Assembly: GCA_011317545.1 (NCBI GenBank)
Contig: WUJK01000005.1
Location: 620,001 to 684,000 of the forward strand
Reading direction: 5' to 3'
From: Coniella vitis
Taxonomy: Eukaryota; Ascomycota; Sordariomycetes; Diaporthales; Schizoparmaceae
Length of the DNA stretch: 64,000 nt
Shown here: in pieces, positions 35,135 through 48,436 of the stretch
Position numbering within the stretch: the first letter of the stretch is position 1
Layout of the letters: every line of letters starts with the position of its first letter
Notes under the pieces: generated by a model
Told to the model about the DNA's origin: nothing
The model's database searches: none
Seen by the model: the letters and a program-made list of their open reading frames with translations, nothing else
Made by a program: the position numbers and the translations under genes

Positions 35135-36150
35135 GAGCCCACCCTGGCCCCTCTTGCTCCTGCTCATGGCCTCGAGCCCTCCCTCCCACATGTAAAAAGA
35201 TCTGAGCCCCTCCTGCGGCCATCTAATACAAACCAGTCCTTGATGGGACAAGTGCCCTCGGCCTGGTGTTGTTGCTCAAGCGTCCCTGCAGCCGTGCTGC
35301 TCCACACTCTTGGGTCGGCGCCTTTGAGCGAGCGGGACGAGCAATGGCGTTTCCTGCCGTCCCCTAGTCCACTTCTTCGGCCCAGACTTGCGAGCCAGAA
35401 GACTACCATGTACACTCGCGTCTGGCCACCAGGTTCTTGCCCGTTTGTGCGTATGGATCGGTACCCTGTTAGAGTACATGGCAAAGACTCGGTCCTTTGA
35501 CCTGTCGATCATACACATCGTCCCCAACCTGACAAATGCGACGCTGTGGGCAAGGCCAGCCTTTCGCTTACCTCCCAACGCGTCTGGGGCTTGGCTACCT
35601 GTCTGCTCGTGCAAGAAGGCCAGGGAGACGCATGTCTTCTTCTTATTCTTTTGGCTCCCCCCGTCTGCAATAGCTGTTTGAACCCATCCGTCCAATATTT
35701 ACCTGGCAATCTTATCTCAGCATCGTTTCCTTGCAGCCAGTCACACATCGGGACAACTAGAGAATGCTTGTCAGCCCCCGTCAACTTCTGGATTCAGCAA
35801 CTCTTGTTTTCTTTTTGTTTGGGTTTTTTAAAGTTGATGCATTTCCCAGATTTATTTTAACCTTGATTACGCTTTCCTCTTCCCTTTTTCCTATATCATT
35901 TTGTGATTTGTCCGTTCTCCTCTCGTCCCCATTCACCACCGTGTCTGTCCACTCTGGTTCCCAACTTGGCTGTCCGAAGGACCTTCATCACACTGGCTGG
36001 TGTCCTCCGTCCGCCACTCACCCCACTCCACCACTGGACAGGATACACACTGTTGCCAAGCATTATTTCACCATCTTCTCCTCCTCCTCCTCCTCCTCCT
36101 CCTCCTCTCCTGTAGCGTTGCAGTCTTAATAGCAAAAACCTTGTGTCAAA

Positions 36151-39100
36151 ATGGTGTTCTGTGCGTACTGCGGCAAGAGCTTCACGCGCAAGGAGCATCT
36201 GGAAAGACACATCCCCAGCCGTGAGTTCATGTCACTCTCTTTACCTCTTACCTTGCTCTTGCTCTCCATCAGCTAAACGTCCTCTGTCTTGGGTCCCTTA
36301 GACACCAATGTCAAGCCACATCGGTGTAGTGCCTGCCAACTCTCATTCTCTAGAAGGTAATTCAGGTACCCCCCCCCATCCTAAGGTGTCAACGTCGGTA
36401 TACTAACAAGCATCATCAGAGACCTCCTGCAAAGACACCACTCGACATACCATGAGGCTAGGGATCCCATGGAGCCACTGCCAGGCGGTGTTCCCACCAT
36501 TGCAGGGCGGACACCCATCGCCTGCCAAAACTGCGCCAGCGCAAAGACGGGCTGCGACAAGAGAGTTCCATGCAGCCGCTGCGCTGACAAGAACTTGCCC
36601 TGCGCCGCTCGTTTTGCCAGGAGATCGTCCAAAGCCGCAGCAAGAGCAGCACAGGCGAGAGGCGCTCTGACTGCTCCTGATGATGGAGCACAGGTCGTTG
36701 TTCCACCGCCCCCAGGCCCAGCTGGCGCGCCTCTGATGATGGAGGTTGACCAGGACATGGCCAGCATCGGTGCCGGCGAGGCGGGCGGCTCCGTTGTTGT
36801 CAACGTCGACTCGTCCAAGCTTCAGATGGCCGTCTGCCCTTCCTCATCCTCATCCTCATCGTCGAATTCCTTGGGCGCAATGTCCTCTGATCAAGGCCAC
36901 GGCCACTTTAGCCCTGACAGCTGTCCCTCGCCCCACACCAAGATGGACATGATGCACGATTTCCTGCCCCTGAGCACCGACTACCCTGCTGCTGCGGCTC
37001 CTCATGTGTTGAGCTATTCCGACCTGGTTGTCTGGCCAGAGTACTCTGTTGACCTGACCGGCCCCGAGAACATCTACCACCCACAAGCGGCGATGCACCA
37101 CCATCTCCGCCCAGACATGACCACCATCCCCACATTTGGCGACTTCAGCGATGTCTCGGACACCATGACGGTCTCGACATCTTCGAGGAGCTCGGTGCAC
37201 ACGCGCGGCACCAGCATCATCTCGACGGCGACCACAGCCGCTGACCAGCTCGAGCCAGGCCTCAAGGCCATGACCATGAGCATGAGCATGAGCAGCAGCA
37301 ACAGCATCGACACCCGCATGATTGCCAACAACGACAGTGTGATTCCAGAGTTTGACGTGGTCATTGCAGGCGACAACTCTTGGCCTCTGGCCCGATGCAA
37401 CCCCCCTGCTGCCTCTGGCGTGTGCCCTCGCACTGCTATTGTGCATCTCGAGGCCCTGGAGCACGAGTGTACGCAAGACGGCACCTGGGACTCCCTTGAA
37501 GTCTATCTTGGCAGTAATGACGCTGCTTCCTTCTTCTCCCAGCGCCGGAAACAGCAAGACCTCGTTGTCCCCATCAGCTACCGCACTCGCGACAAGATGA
37601 CGGCCACGACACAAAGTTTCCTGCACAAGGCTTTGGCTGTCCACCGCGCGGGGCTGACGAGCAGCAGCAGTAGCAGCAACAGCAGCAGCAGCAGTGGCAA
37701 CTGCTATGGCACGAATGGTGCGAATGCTGGCAGCAGAAACTCCAACTTCCTCCTCCTCCCGCCCAATGGCGTGCTTGAGCATTTCCTCGAGCGCCATGTG
37801 CGCAGTATGGCCGGCCACTACTATCCCATGGCCCACGCCATGCAAATTGATGCTAACGAGATGATGAGCAACCAACAACAGCAACAATCCTCATCCCTTC
37901 TTCTGTTGCTGCTCATGATTGCGCAGGGCGCTGCTTCCATGCCCCTTGAAGAGGCGCGCTTCCTCTCTGCGGGTTTGACGGAAATGAGCCGTGTTTCGTT
38001 GTCTGATATGCTGGAAAAGGACGTCGAGCTGTCTGCTGACCCGAATACCCTGCGGTCCGCATTGCTGTGGACGAATTTGGGTGCGTGGAGCGGTGACAAG
38101 TGGCATATGGATCTGGCCATGGGCCAGAGGGGCACCTATCTCTCTGTAAGTCTGCGTTGCCGGTCTCCTTTCAAGCCATCATCTCACACACACACACACA
38201 CAATCCATTCCATAAAGGTAATACTGATGCTAACAACCAACAGATGCTCAAACACGCGAGAATGCTCGAGCCCCAACCATCCATGATTCCAACCTTTACC
38301 GACGCAACTAGCCCAGAACTCCAATGGCGCGCCTGGACAAACCGCGAGGCCCAGAACAGACTGGTCTACAACTGGGTCACAACCGACCTCGAGCTTAGTC
38401 TTTTCCACGATACAGCCCCTCTCTTGTCCATCTCAGAGCTACAATGCCCTCTGCCATCCCCAGAAGTGCTCTGGACAGCTTCCAATGCCGAACAGTGGCT
38501 TGCCGGCACCCAGGCGCTGTACGGGCGGCGCACGCATAACCTGAGCCCCCAGCTGTTGCTCCTCACCCCACCGTCCTCGCTCACTCCCAGTCTGTACGAT
38601 CTCTTCCAAGACTTCTTGCACGAGAATCTGGCAGCTTCTTCTTCTTCACCTTCTTCTTCTCACTCTTCTGCAACCCAGCGGAGCAGTGCGAACACCGCAG
38701 CCGGCAGCAACGGCGGTACTCCTCCCAACACCACCACCACCGCCACCTCCTCCCTCACCCCACAACAAATGCGCCTCCTGCTGCACCCCCTCCAGGCCAT
38801 GCTCTGCCACCTGCGCCAACTCATGTCCTGCTTCTCGGATGTGCTCGGCGGCGGCTGCTCGCGCCGTCACGCCGCGACGGGCGCCACCCGCGGCATCACC
38901 AAGGCCTCGGTGCACAACCAGCTCGAGGAAGTCCAGGCCTTGCTGCAGCGGTGGTACGAGCTTGCCGTCGGCGCCGTCTCGTCGTCGCCTGCCATGGACA
39001 ACAACAATCACACCAGCCTGTCCGAGGCAGACATGGCAGCCGCGCGGTGCAACCTGGCGCTCTACCACCTCATCTCCCTCAACGCCGTGACCAACTTCCG

Positions 39101-39525
39101 CGAAGTGGAACGTCTCGCGCGCAAAGAAGGCTTCGAGCATGTTGTCCCTTGCCGCACTCCCAGCAGCAGCAGCAGCACCACCACCACCACCACAGACCCT
39201 ACCAGAAATATTAGTGAAGCAAACATCACACACTGGGAACTCGGACTCCGCCATAAGCGGTGCATCCAGCAGCGCGAGGAAGCCATCTTCCACTGCGGCC
39301 AGGTTCTCCGCTGGCTGCGCAGCGTCCCCGCTGAAGGGGGCCACCGGCCGAGCTGGTGGAGCGCAGCGGTGTACCGCGTGGTGATGGTGTTGTGGACCGA
39401 TGGGATCGGTCGGCTGGATCCCAGTTTCAAGATGACGAATCATACTTCGGCTGCTCCTGCTGCGACCTCACCTGTTTGTGGGAGTGGAAGTAGTAACAAT
39501 CATAATAATAATACGAATGGCCACG

Positions 39526-39556
<31 letters not shown>

Positions 39557-39962
39557 CAATGGGAACAGCAATGGAGGCGGCGTCAACAGTGCTGGTGGCA
39601 GCCCAGAGTGTTCAGCTTCAGCCTCAGCCTCAGCACCCTCCGCCTCGTCCTCGAACATGGTCCTTGTCGACCAGCTCACGCCCGAGGATCCCACCATTAT
39701 TGCATACTTATGGAACGGCGAGGGCACTGCGGCCGTGACGGGCGTGGACGACGGGTCGGCCTCGGTGGTGGACCTGGACAGCCCGCCTGATGTCCTCAAC
39801 CTAGGCATGGCGCTGCTCAAGCAAAGCAGCGGAGCCATGTTTGGGTCTGTCACCTCCAGCACACGCATCGGAGATGGGCTTCGACGGAAGCTGGACACAT
39901 TGGCGGGGAATTGGCGATTGGATTCTATTGGCAATGGCGCAGCGGGGAGTGCTATTTTATAG
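36151..39962 (+). CDS. Transcription factor with two C2H2 fingers plus Zn2Cys6 cluster (CMR1/Pig1 architecture)
   Basis: Four exons: 36151-36220, 36302-36356, 36420-38145 and 38244-39962. Introns are 81, 63 and 98 nt; intron 2 has a perfect TACTAAC branch point. The product is 1189 residues. Finger 1 is C4-x2-C7-x12-H20-x3-H24 and finger 2 is C32-x2-C35-x12-H48-x4-H53, split by introns. The binuclear cluster C77-x2-C-x6-C-x5-C-x2-C-x6-C103 follows. The fungal-TF middle homology region is about 485-710 (WRAWTNREAQNRLVYNW, LELSLFHDTAP, LPSPEVLWTASNAEQWL). Poly-Ser, Gln, His and Asn runs interrupt the protein. Combined C2H2 plus Zn2Cys6 regulators include CMR1 and Pig1, activators of DHN-melanin genes; others of this architecture have different targets. 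The reductase gene 4 kb downstream supports a melanin link but does not prove orthology. Confidence 0.9.
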
Positions 39963-40631
39963 TTCTTTTTCTTTTGGATTTTCTTTCTTTCTTTTTTTCT
40001 TCTTGCCCTCGTTTCCTCTTATTCCCCCAAACCGGATTAACCTTCCTTTGCTTTTCACTGTCCGTCTTGATACTTTCTATGCTTCTTTGGTGGTCCATCC
40101 ATTTTTTCGTTGCTTTCAGCTCCCTTCTTTCATTTTTTTTTTTTTCCTTTTCCTTTTGGCGCTGGTGTAGGTTTGGGTAGAGGAGGTACAGGCAAATCGC
40201 GCGGGATACCAATACCAGGCCAATAGACAATTCTTTGGTCGTGTTTTTTTGTATATTTTATTAGTGGCTCATCATATAGGGACCGTCGCTGCACGCAAGG
40301 TTGCGCTTCCAACACGTTCATTGCTATACTTTTCTCTTCTTATGCACTGTGACCTCAACAGACCGAATATATGTATATATTTTCTTCGTTGGGTTTGATG
40401 CTTTGCGTTTTCTTTTCTTTTTCTTTTTCTTTTTCTTTTTTTTTTTTAAAAAAAAAAAAGATCATACGGAGGGCAGCGGGAAAAAAAAAAAGGAAATTCA
40501 CGCAAAAAGACCAGAGCAAAGAACCCCTACCGACCCACGACAACAGCGAGCGAGACCAAAGGGAGAATTCTCCGCTGTCACAGCATTAGACTCGCTTCTC
40601 CGACAGCATCTATTTTCTGTTGTGGTTTAGG

Positions 40632-40663
<32 letters not shown>

Positions 40664-43600
40664 AGCAAAAAGTCGTTCTTCGCCCCAAAAAGCCAAAAAG
40701 CCACTGGAGAAGTTGGTTTCTTCAGGGGCTGCTGTTAGTGACTTGTAGCGGGGGTTAACGGTTACTCTGTACTTACTCTGTAGTGGAACTTCTTTCGACT
40801 GTAGTACATGGCGCAGTCAGCGGAAAAGAAAATGGGTTTCTAGTCCTACCTAGTACCTTCAGCGCTGTGGTGCACCCCCATCCATCCAATCATATGCGGT
40901 ATAAGTCGTACTGGATTTCCTAATGCGGCATGTGGGGTCTTTTGGGCCCCTTGGGTGTAGCAGCCCCGCGCTAGCCCAGCCTTGTGTTAGTCCGGAGTAG
41001 TGGGGGGGGGGGGGAAAGAGATTTTGTGCTAATAAGGCGCATACTTAGTATAGAGAGTGTGTGGGTACGTACCCAAGTACTAGTTACTCTGTGATGAAGG
41101 AAGAAGTGCTATTTTAGCACCATGTTTGGGAAGGAACCGGTTAGTGACGACTGCAAACTCCTACTATGTGCACTTTCATCATGATTATCTCCATGTCTCT
41201 CTCTCTCTCCCTCTTTCCCGGCCTTTTCCTTTTACGAAAGCGAAAAGCAGGGCCCACACTATCAAAGAAAATCCCAAGTCTTACACCATCGTGTTGGGTG
41301 GGGGGGGGAGAGACTGGATCCCAAGCCCAACGATAACAAGAAGCCCGTCTCTTTGTTCTTTGTCTTGCTGGAAAATCGTTTTTTACTACTTCGGGCGCGT
41401 CTGTGCAACAATACGACTATGTGTCTCGGCCCCCAAGTGATGACCGGGCGGCGTGTTTGTTTGTTTCTAGATAATCCAAAACTCCTAACTGTGCATGCGC
41501 GCCAGTGTTTCCCCCCCTTCTCCACACCACCACACAGCATCCGTTGGTTGTGTGGGCGTGGGAAATGGAGGGGAGGGGGGCGGCGGCCAAAACTCAAGGG
41601 TCCGTGAGCTCTGCACTTGTCTGTCTTTTTTTTTCTCTCGCATTTTTGGCGTCAATTTGGGGTGGGGGGTATGTAAGTAGTAACCTTTTTGATCGACATA
41701 GCGCTCAGTCGTTTCGGATTCTTGGCGGGGCACTCTTTGCGCGCGCACGCTCTCGCGCTTTGGTGCCGTCGCTTTTTGCTTGTTTGCGGAAAGGAATGCA
41801 AAGGACCCAAAAAAAAATAACAATTTCGCTGGGATGTAACCCATAGGTACCTTGCTGCAGACGGATATGGCAAGATAGGAATGTTGTTGTGGCGGGAGAT
41901 GACTCTTTTTTTTTTTTTCTCTCCGGCTCAGCGAATAGGAGAGGCGGGAGAGGCTGCCAAGTTTGTGCAGAGATGCATAGAAGAGGCACGGGTGGGAATA
42001 ATCAAACAAAAAAGTCAGCGCTGTAAACTGAGCCTGGAGCTGAGCTACGGTGACTGGACCCCAACTCTCTCCCAGGCGCGCTTGTGGCCGATACTTAGGT
42101 AAGATGGGTTGGCCCGTTTGAGGAAACGGCACCAGTGAGCTAGTGGCGGCTCTGGTCGCTGCAGCCCTCATTGGCTGGCTGGCTTTCGTGCACCTTCAGG
42201 GTTGCTGAGGCAGCCTGGCAGTGGCAGGCGTGGCAGGCCTGGCGGCCAACAGGGTTGTGCTGTTGTCTCTTTGTTCAGCCCCACGACCGCCCGAAAGTCT
42301 GAATTCGGTGAGCACGCACGACAGAACAAGTACCCAAGTACCCGTGCTTGCCTGGGTGAGTGTAGTGTACGGGGGGCAGTCGTCACGGCGCGGCTGGCCC
42401 AATCTGTGCGCACTCGCTCGCTGCGCCTGCTCGTGAACGCGACACGAGAATGCGAGAGCAGATGCGGTAGCCTTGCTTGTACTCTGTATATGCTACTGTG
42501 TATGCGCTCTTTGCTCTGCTGCTGCTGCTGCTGCTGCATCTCTGACGCTGCCGCTGGGTCCGTCCATGGCCTGTTCGGGTTCTCGTCTCGCCCAGTCGCC
42601 GCATCGACTTGCAGTTATCTGCTCTGCCCTTTCTCCCGCGTCCCAGGAAGAGCATGCCGAGACGCCAGCCAGCTCTTTTCTCCGGTGCCACCACATGAGG
42701 AATTTTGGATTTTACTACATGCTAGCTCGGCACACTCGGCACATTCGGGCCATTCGCAATCGGCCGATCTGCCGTGTCCCTTGTGGCCCGAGGCACCGAA
42801 GCCTGCCTGCCTCACTTCCCAAAGGACAAGATTCTGTATCTGGGATCCTGGGTCTTTTGCATCATCAGCAGCCAAAGGCTTGGGCTCCGCGCCGCCCGCA
42901 GTTCACGGACAATCCTGCCTTGGGCAAGGGGGGCCACCATGCTGTGTTCCACTCCGCTCACCCTTCTGTTTTTTTTTTTTTTTTTTTTTTTTTTTTCAGC
43001 TGCGTAGCGCTCAAGCGTTTGGGCTCTGTTCTCGCCATGGAGGAAATACGAAAGACCAAAATAAAATGGATTAACGGTCAGACAAAACAGGCAGGACGAG
43101 CCATCTCAAGGAGGGTGGGCGCAGATGAGACGGAGGACGTGGACGGTCGACCCAGAGACCCACAGTGATATGTCGGAGTTCCGTTGGGGGCAGCGGATGA
43201 AAGTCGGTCAGCTCGACCTAACGCCCGCCTTACTGGCCCAGTTTCCCCCAGCTGTACTGTGTTGTGGGATGCCCTCAGTGGCGGCCAAGAGGGGCTTATG
43301 GGCGGGCTGGCTGGCTGGCTGGCAGTTGGTTCCATAGGAAACAGTTCTAGCGCCACAGCAAAAAGTCACACGGTCGTGGATGCAGACAGACGCCGAGGGA
43401 GGCAGAGGGATGGATGGCATCGGGGGCAGAGGAGAGGACAGACCAGGGCAGCCTCCGTGGGAGCCGCTTCGGCCTCGAGGCGGAGCAGCCCCGTCAGCTT
43501 GAGACACAAGCAGCTGTCCGTTCGTTGCCATTGGCACGCCTCCGGAGGAAGAGAGAGAGAAAGAGAGAGCGCGCCCAACCACACTGGCCTCTGCCACTGT

Positions 43601-44012
43601 GCCCTCCACGGCCCGGTGCGGCTTGGAGGTTTGGGCCGAACGGCTACCCCAAGCACACGGGGCTGAGTAGCTCCCGGCATTGTTTGCGTCGGACTTGCTG
43701 GGGTGGTGAGGAGCCCCAGCCTGGCAACGAAACGCGTGCGAGATGGTGATGGCCGCCGTTTAAAAAGGGCGGTAGACATCGACCAAGAGAGAAGTTGGCC
43801 GAGTACAAACCACCTGCAGTCTTCCTCGTCCACTCTGTCTATTATCAGTCTTTGTCTTTTCTCATCTTCGAGTCCATCTCCAACCAGATCAGCAGTCCAG
43901 CAGAGAGAGAGAAAGAGAGAAGGTCTTGTCTCGTTGCTCGTTTCGCCTTTCTTCTTTTCAGTTCATCCACAGTCCTTCGATTTATACCCCCCATCTTCAC
44001 AACATCTTCACA
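39963..44012. other. Intergenic, repeat-rich; reductase promoter at right end
   Basis: 4 kb without a supported gene. It contains T/C-rich tracts (39965-40160, 40410-40447), a T12A12 palindrome (40436-40459), an A run of about 30 (40632-40661), poly-G runs near 41004 and 41300, a T run of about 27 near 42970-42996, and GGCT repeats near 42172 and 43307. A CT-rich leader (43935-44010) precedes the reductase ATG, as is usual for well-expressed fungal genes. Confidence 0.5.
40436..40459. repeat. Perfect T12A12 palindrome
   Basis: Twelve T followed by twelve A, flanked by C and G, so 26 bases read the same on both strands. Confidence 0.85.
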
Positions 44013-44949
44013 ATGGCCCCAGCAGCAGTAAACGCGTCCACTACCACCTCGTCCTCCCTGGCCTCCTCCGAGACCTACGACCCCGCTCGCCCTCTGGCCG
44101 GCAAGGTCGCGCTCATCACGGGCGCCGGGCGCGGCATCGGCAAGGGCATCGCCATCGAGCTGGGCCGCCGCGGCGCGCACATTGTCGTCAACTACAGCAG
44201 CAGCGCGGCGGGCGCCAACGACGTGGTGGCCGAGCTCGCCAAGCTGGGCTCCAAGAGTATCGCGCTGCAGGCCGACATCAGCAACCCGCAGGCCGTCGCG
44301 CAGCTCTTTGACCAGGCCGTCGCACACTTTGGCCACCTCGACTTTGTCATTTCCAACGCCGGCATGGAGGTCTGGTGCGCCGAGGAGGACGTCACGCCCG
44401 CGCTCTTTGACCAGGTCTTTGGGCTCAACTGCCGCGGCCAGTTCTTTGTCGCCCAGCAGGCGCTCAAGCACTGCCGCCGCGGCGGCCGCCTCATCATGAC
44501 GTCGTCGATTGCCGCGAGCATCGGCGGCGTGCCCAACCACGCGCTCTACGCCGGCTCCAAGGCCGCCGTCGAGGGCTTCACGCGCGCCTTTGCCGTCGAC
44601 TGCGGCCACAAGGGCATCACCGTCAATGCCATTGCGCCCGGCGGCGTGCAGACCGACATGTTTGACGCCAACGCCTGGCACTACGTGCCCGGCGGCTACG
44701 AGGGCATGCCCATTGAGACCATCAACAAGGGGCTGGCCGCCATGTGCCCGCTGCAGCGCGTCGGCACGCCTGCGGATGTGGGCAAGGCCGTCTTTACGCT
44801 TTGCAGCGACGAGGGAGAATGGATCAATGGTGGGTTTTGTCGTCCTTGGCGTGAATAAGTGAGAGTACTACATGCTAACTGTGTCTTTTTTTTCTTCTTT
44901 TTCTACAACAGGCCAAGTCATCAAGCTGACGGGTGGCAATGCCGTCTAA
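44013..44949 (+). CDS. Tetrahydroxynaphthalene reductase-like short-chain dehydrogenase
   Basis: NADPH-dependent naphthol reductases reduce 1,3,6,8-tetrahydroxynaphthalene to scytalone in DHN-melanin synthesis; the fold is a soluble Rossmann SDR. Exons are 44013-44829 and 44912-44949 with an 82-nt intron (GTGGGT...AACAG) near the 3' end. The product is 284 residues, the usual length. It has TGAGRGIG (36-43), DIS at 88-90, NAG (115-117), the catalytic Ser at 164/165 (TSSIAAS), Y179-x3-K183 and PGGVQTDMFD after strand 6. The substrate loop WHYVPGGYEGMP and the end EWINGQVIKLTGG match recalled 4HN reductase more closely than 3HN (Brn1) reductase or versicolorin reductase. The N-terminal 25 residues are a Ser/Thr-rich extension. 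A zinc-finger regulator of melanin-type architecture is the next gene upstream. The substrate preference is inference. Confidence 0.9.
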
Positions 44950-47900
44950 GGGACCCGTTGGGCTTTGGATTGGCTCAAGAGCAGCCCAGCAGAGCCCGCC
45001 CGCAGTGGGAATCTGCGAGACACTCATTCTCTTGTGGCATGGCGGCATGGATCACCAGAGGGAGGGGGGGGGGAGAGAAGAATAATGATGCAGTTGCTTT
45101 CAGAGAGTTGTCCTTTCAAACAGCGGTGAGCGGTTTAACGGGAGTTGCAAAGACACTTGATTACTAGAACATTTACCATTAGCTTTATTCGTGTCTTTTG
45201 TTTTTCGTTTTCGTTTTATAATAGCTATTCGATAAAACTTGGCATAAGTGTAACACGATGCAGTTGCTGCTGTATGTAGTGAGCATATAGTTATCGTGAC
45301 GAATCACCACGCTGCGTTGACGAGCCCGTCCCCTCCTTCCCAAGAATAAAAAAGGAAAAAAGAAAAAAGTCCCGATCCAGTCCTCCGGGGAGGCGTCAGT
45401 GCAAACAAGCATCAAGATTCTCTGTGCAATTTCATGACAATTAACTTGCTGTAGTTCCTTTTTATGATTCATTGAATTCTGCTCCTTTTCTGTATAGCCT
45501 AGAGTTCTTTTTCTTTTCTCTTTTTTCTCTTTCGTCGTGTCACTTGTGGCACGTACATTTAAAAAAATACCCGTGGCACCATGCCCCTGGGACTACTCGC
45601 AAGAAAATTCTCCGAACGTGGGCGTTGCCGTCTGTCTGTCTGTCTGTCTGTCCGTCCGTCCGCTGGTCGTACGGGTACACAACTTTGTTATCCAATCTAC
45701 GCAGAAGGTCGCTGCTGCATTGGATCTCACGGTGTGTGTGTGTGTGCATGTTACGAAAGGGCGACACGTGGTCATGGATTGCCCATTCGGGTGATTGTTC
45801 CACCACACCTATTTTATTGTATGTATGTATGTATGTATGTTGTGAATCAATGATGCCTGCATGGGTTCCTTTCTTTTCTTTTTCTTTTCTTTTTTCCATT
45901 CATATTTCTGTACATATCGATCAGGACAAGACTCCAGATTTATCTCAATTTCCATGCTTTGCAGTGCAGGCAGGCCCTTCCCCCCCCCCCCGGCCCCCAA
46001 GACCTTGCATTGCAGAATGCAGCTTTTACACTTTGTCGGCAGTGGTGGCCATGGAAGGGTAGCACCAAGAAGGGAAAAGAAAAGAAGGGAAGGAAAGAAA
46101 AAAAAAAGTCTTTCGGTCCCGAGGCGTCGTGCACGCTGTCCGGGCTACGCCAAGTGGTTTTTTTATTTTTTCTTTTTTTCTCTCTCTTTCCCAGCAGCTT
46201 GGACAGAGTGCTTACTGTGTGTGTATTGTATACGACATGCAAAAGCCGCAGTCCTCAAAGCCGTCGTCGTCTCCTTGCTCTCGGTCCCGTAATCTGTTTT
46301 CTTTCTTTCTTTCTTTTTTCTTCTTTTTCTTCTTTTCATTCTGCATGCGGCGTCTGGTCTGGTCTGGTGGTGGTGGTGGGCTGGGTACAAGTACGGTTCG
46401 AAAAGGCAGGCCGAGGCGGGATAAAATCCGAAGAAGGGAGTGTGAGTTTGCGTGATTTTTTTTTTATTTTTTATTTTTTCTTTTCCAGCAATTCGAATCA
46501 ATGCTTTGTTTCTTTTGGTTTTGTTTGCCCCCCCCCCCCTCTCTCTCTGCTTTGTTCTCGTAAATGCGATTCATGTGAAGCGAACAGACAAGTGAGTGCT
46601 ATGTGAGCTGCTGACCTTACTTCTATTTTCTTTCTTTCCTTCCTTCTTTCTTTTTGGCTGTTTGTTTTTCAACGTATATCAGAACACCCCGGGTAGGGAG
46701 AACGAGACCCGGGGGGCGGGGTAATCTTTTCGGCCGAGAAAAGAGACCAATCAGGGACAACAGAGCCTAATGCTCTTCTTTTCTTTTCTTTTTCTTTCTT
46801 TGCTTTGACGGTCAGATTTGTCTCAGTATCATGCGCAAGCGCTTTGCAATGAAAAGTACAGAGTATAGATAGCTACCAAAAGGTCTAGAAGTTTCTCCTT
46901 CAAAAAAGACAACACAGGCTCTATCCAGACCGTCCTTGTTCCTGTTTATTCATTATACAACTCCAGAAAAAGAAAAGAAAAAGAAAAAAAAAAAGAGGAT
47001 CGCAATGTACAGTGGTCGGGTTACGGGGCTGATCCCATTACTATGTCTACCCCCCCCCACACCCAGAAAAAAAGAAAAAGAAAGAGCGAAACTTTTGCCA
47101 TAAACATGTTCCCCCAGGGATTTTAATCAAAATCGATCCCTCCTGTTCATGCAACACGTTGCTCAATTGCCTATCGAGGGGATTCATTAAAGAAACGGAA
47201 CAGAAGAAAAAGAAAGAAGGAAAGAAAAAAACAAGGAATGCAAGATGCTGTCCTCTGCCGTGGGAAAAACCCCCGCCACAACTGGACCATTCCACCGTGA
47301 CACAACCGTTTTTAAAGCGTGTTTCTTTTTTTCTTCTCGGCAACCCACGCACGATCGATGTATATACTATCTATATTTCTCATCAGGTAGTAAGTAACCT
47401 TCGTCGTGGTGGCGTAACAGATTGAAAAAAAAAAAGAGTAGGTGTGTTACCCAGCATTAGCGCTCAAAGTTGAGCTGGAGGGGGCAGAAAGCCCGTGCAG
47501 CAAAGTCCTTCCATCTACTTTATCTCCATGCTGGCTGGCTCTACCTCTCTCTCTCCCATATACTTGTTTTTTTTTTGAATTGTTTTTTCTTGTTCTAAAA
47601 TGGAAAAGAAAAAAAAAGAGAGAAAAAAAAAATGTCTTGTCTGATTTTTGGTCTGTGCTACATCGCTTGGAGGATTGCAAGTATACGCATCATGGACTTG
47701 TGGGAATCTCTCTCTCTCTCTCTCTCTTTTAATTCTTTCCTTTTGTGTGTATCCCCCAATAATCCAAGCAAGAATGTCTGAATATGGCACTTCTTGCGAA
47801 GGAGCCCCCTTGAATGTCCAAAGACAAAGACTACATAGTAGCGGTCAGGCCGGGTCAGTTGATATACACGCTCCTCGCACTCGTTAAGAGGGAAGATAAA

Positions 47901-48436
47901 GAGTCAAGTCATTAGCGGCTGTTTTTTTTTTTTTTCTTTTTCTTTTTTGGAAAAAAAAGAAAAGTTCTTATTCGCCCCAGCCCATTCTGTCTCATCGATC
48001 GCTATTCCTCCAGACTGTTTGATCCTGTCACGGAACCTTCCAAACGGTCGTCTGGACCAAAGCGTTGTGTACAGTACAGTACACCACCTTTACGAAAAGC
48101 AACTCAAAGAATTCAGGGGGGGTCATGTGAGCAACGGCCCATGCGAACTGCTTATCAATTTTACGAACCACACCCCCAAGCCAAAGCAAGCAAGCAAGCA
48201 AGCCCGCCCTCACGATTTTAATGGCGCAGGGTACAGCACAGAATCGAGCGAGGCACCAGCGGCAGCTGCTCATGCAATATATATTTCAATCTGTACAGAT
48301 ACATGCATGTATATATGTATATATATATATATTAAAAAAGAGACTCATGAATACAAAAGTCAAAGCGTCATCCATTCGAAAGCTACTGCTGTGCCATGTC
48401 GACAACGCACGCCGTCAGACGACCAGACATCAGACA
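44950..48436. other. Intergenic, no gene seen
   Basis: 3.5 kb of low-complexity DNA: (GTCT)n at about 45631-45660, (TATG)n at about 45818-45840, several T-rich and C-run stretches (near 45978, 46529, 47050), CT repeats at 47707-47728 and an AT dinucleotide patch near 48310-48332. No supported coding frame. Confidence 0.5.

Larger units (their letters stand above)
24263..36150. other. 12-kb interval without a supported gene
   Basis: No open frame here has family character, and the longer ones (e.g. plus 31622-32368, minus 32373-32966, plus 32645-33259) overlap one another in GC-rich DNA, as chance frames do. The interval includes simple repeats (GA at 26074-26100, CA at 27096-27126), poly-C/G runs, a palindrome at 29579-29615, a pentamer array at 35086-35134, and the promoter of the next gene at its right end. 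A doubtful minus-strand coding segment at 25555-26068 is discussed under findings. Confidence 0.5.

Noticed and set aside
36856..37887. 343-codon minus-strand frame inside the C2H2/Zn2Cys6 regulator
   Set aside because: Antisense to an exon with clear zinc-finger and fungal-TF signals; composition is typical of a shadow frame.
42202..43168. 290- and 231-codon plus-strand frames
   Set aside because: They run through a poly-T tract (poly-Phe) and repeats; no family character.
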